From: Lentzea flava
Lineage (GTDB): Bacteria > Actinomycetota > Actinomycetes > Mycobacteriales > Pseudonocardiaceae
Direction: 5' to 3'
Assembly (NCBI RefSeq): GCF_014648475.1
Contig: NZ_BMRE01000022.1
Coordinates: 62,001-126,000, forward strand
Length of the DNA stretch: 64,000 nucleotides
Shown here one piece after another: positions 62,438-64,000 of this stretch. The position numbers and the translations under genes were made by a program. The notes under the pieces were generated by a model. The model searched no databases, was not told where the DNA came from, and saw nothing but the letters and a program-made list of their open reading frames with translations. The stretch's first letter is position 1. Each line of letters starts with the position of its first letter.

Positions 62438-64000
62438 ACCCCGCCGGGACGACAGGCTCTCCACCGCGGACCTGACGTGTCAGGAACTGCGAGACGCCCT
62501 GTGGCTCAGCGGAAAGCTCCTGCCACACCAGGGGGAACGGGGACCGGACCGGCCGGACGCGCCCGCGCCGTCGCATGACGTCTCACGGGAGGAGCCGCGG
62601 GCCGAGAACGCGGACGCGGACACCGACCTGCCGCAGGGCGAACCCGAGGACCCGACGGCAGGGCCGCGGCTCAGCCGGTCCGAGCTCGCCTCCGCCGCGG
62701 GCACCGACACCTTCCCCGTCGCCTGGCCCGCCGTTCCCGCGTTGCCGGGAGCACGGGAGATCGCCCGCGCCCTGCGCCCGTTCATGCGCACGACGCCGTC
62801 GTTGTGGCGCACCGTGCTCGACGAGGAGGGCACGGCTGTCCGCGCCGCACAGGAGAAGCTGTGGCTGCCGGAGTGGCAACCGGCGCCGTGGCGGCGGTTC
62901 GACGTGGCACTGGTGACCGACACCGGGCCGTCGATGGACATCTGGCGCCGCACGGCCAGGGAGTTCCTCGCCCTGCTGCGGCGGCAGGGCGCGTTCCGCG
63001 ACGTCCGCCACTACCAGCTCGACTGCTCGTCGGACGACCTGCTGCTGAAGGTCGGCGGGGACGCGGGCGAGGCGTGGCCCTGGCACCACCTCGTGGATCC
63101 CTCCGGCAGGCGGGTGGTGCTGATGCTGACCGACGCCATCGGTGCGGCCTGGCACAACGGTGCGGTTCCCGCGATGCTGGCTCGCTGGGGACGCACGATG
63201 CCGGTGGCGATCGTCCAGGTGCTCGAACACCGGTTGTGGCACTGGAGCGCTCTCACGACCCGCCGCGTGCGGATGTCGGCGGGCAGAGCCGGAGTGGCGA
63301 ACCGGCACCTGAAGGTCAGGGCCGTGCTGCCCGACTCGGACATCGGCGCCCACGAGCGGACGACGTCGGTGCCCGTCCCGGTGCTCGCCCTGTCCGCGGA
63401 CTGGATGGCCGGCTGGGCGCGGCTGCTCAACTCCGAGGACGGCGGATGGATCGAGACGACGGCGACGCTCGTGTCCCCGTCGGTCACCGACACCGCGCCG
63501 CACCCACCGCACGAGCGCACCCTCACACCTCGTGATCGGGTGTCGCGGTTCCGCACGGTCGCCTCGGTGGAGGCGTTCGAGCTCGCCGGACTGCTCGCCG
63601 CGACCCCGTTGTCCCCGCCGCTGATGTCGCTCGTGCAACGGGTTCTGCTGCCGGGCTCCACCCTGACGACGCTCGCCGAGGTGATGCTCGGTGGCCTGCT
63701 CAAGCAGCTGCCCGCCGACGACACCCCCGCGGACGGCACCAGGATCGCCTACGAGTTCCACGACGGAGTCCGCGACGAACTGCTCGGCACCGCGCGCCGG
63801 GCGGACACCGTCCGGGTCGCCAGGGTGCTCAGCGAGCACGCGGCCGACACGCACACGACGTTGCGCGACCTGCGCGCCGCGCTCACCGCCCCCGACGAGA
63901 CTCCCGTTCCCGAGTACACCGACGACGACCTGCCCTACCTGAAGGTGCAGGAAAGCGTCCTCCGAGCGCTGTCCGGACCGTTCGCGCGGCGGGCGCGGAG
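62430..64000 (+). CDS. SAV_2336-like vWA protein (cut by right edge)
   Basis: The frame is open from the ATG at 62430 to the window end (523 codons visible). After a variable acidic region (about residues 1-110) comes a vWA-like domain with the metal-site motif DTGPS (Asp164, Ser168). A further conserved region follows to about residue 500 (SVEAFELAGLLAATPLSPPLMSL). This matches proteins annotated as SAV_2336 N-terminal-domain proteins, which accompany MoxR and TPR/STAND genes in actinomycetes. The C-terminus, likely an NTPase or TPR part, lies outside the window. Confidence 0.82.
   Translation, partial: MNEPRRDDRLSTADLTCQELRDALWLSGKLLPHQGERGPDRPDAPAPSHDVSREEPRAENADADTDLPQGEPEDPTAGPRLSRSELASAAGTDTFPVAWPAVPALPGAREIARALRPFMRTTPSLWRTVLDEEGTAVRAAQEKLWLPEWQPAPWRRFDVALVTDTGPSMDIWRRTAREFLALLRRQGAFRDVRHYQLDCSSDDLLLKVGGDAGEAWPWHHLVDPSGRRVVLMLTDAIGAAWHNGAVPAMLARWGRTMPVAIVQVLEHRLWHWSALTTRRVRMSAGRAGVANRHLKVRAVLPDSDIGAHERTTSVPVPVLALSADWMAGWARLLNSEDGGWIETTATLVSPSVTDTAPHPPHERTLTPRDRVSRFRTVASVEAFELAGLLAATPLSPPLMSLVQRVLLPGSTLTTLAEVMLGGLLKQLPADDTPADGTRIAYEFHDGVRDELLGTARRADTVRVARVLSEHAADTHTTLRDLRAALTAPDETPVPEYTDDDLPYLKVQESVLRALSGPFARRAR

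Overview
The window is a high-GC (about 70%), densely coded chromosome segment from a filamentous actinomycete. Strong third-position GC, many GTG starts, start/stop overlaps, leaderless-looking genes, a LAL-type regulator, paired ABC-F proteins, a vWA-MoxR-VMAP system and the style of the secreted enzymes suggest Pseudonocardiaceae (Lentzea, Saccharothrix or Actinosynnema type). The family is an inference; no rRNA or tRNA gene is present to confirm it.

Region 1 (1-22257) reads as a hypoxia/energy-starvation island. It carries CBS-domain sensors, a CtpF-like P-type ATPase, PPK2, an Rv1733c-like membrane protein, universal stress proteins, DoxX, a flavodoxin, GAPDH, PEP synthase, an Acg-type nitroreductase, a zinc alcohol dehydrogenase and a complete arginine deiminase pathway (permease, arcA, arcB, arcC). 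Many of these families belong to the DosR (DevR) dormancy regulon of Mycobacterium tuberculosis. Three promoter regions carry tandem 14-bp palindromes close to the DosR core (GGGAC-N4-GTCCC). In all three the two boxes are exactly 23 bp apart, centre to centre. No DosR/DosS pair lies in the window. A large secreted subtilase and a divergent small orphan gene, flanked by twin DasR-like operators, interrupt the island.

Region 2 (22242-39933) is ordinary accessory genome: an FAD monooxygenase with an autoregulated TetR, a LAL regulator, a secreted subtilase, a DHA2 efflux pump with a universal stress protein and a frameshifted TetR, an SDR/LysR pair, a MacB/FtsX-type ABC exporter, a C39-like secreted protein, a P450 and an Eis-like acetyltransferase.

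Region 3 (40002-51765) holds a methyltransferase, a STAND NTPase with TPRs (FxsT-like), a small protein that joins a RHIM-like amyloid motif to an effector-associated domain 2 (EAD2), two ABC-F proteins behind a leader peptide and attenuator, a patatin, an amidase, an epoxide-hydrolase-like lipoprotein and an XRE-cupin regulator.

Region 4 (51758-56606) is a malonate-use cluster: a GntR regulator with twin operators, a MatC-type transporter, a MatB-type malonyl-CoA synthetase and a fused carboxyltransferase. A secreted GH31 enzyme with two CBM35-like modules follows.

Region 5 (59883-64000, cut by the right edge) is a three-gene overlapping operon: VMAP with an N-terminal EAD2, MoxR AAA+ ATPase and a SAV_2336-like vWA protein. 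This is a ternary conflict/signalling system. Its EAD2 resembles that of the small RHIM-like protein 16 kb away, so the two loci may be functionally linked.
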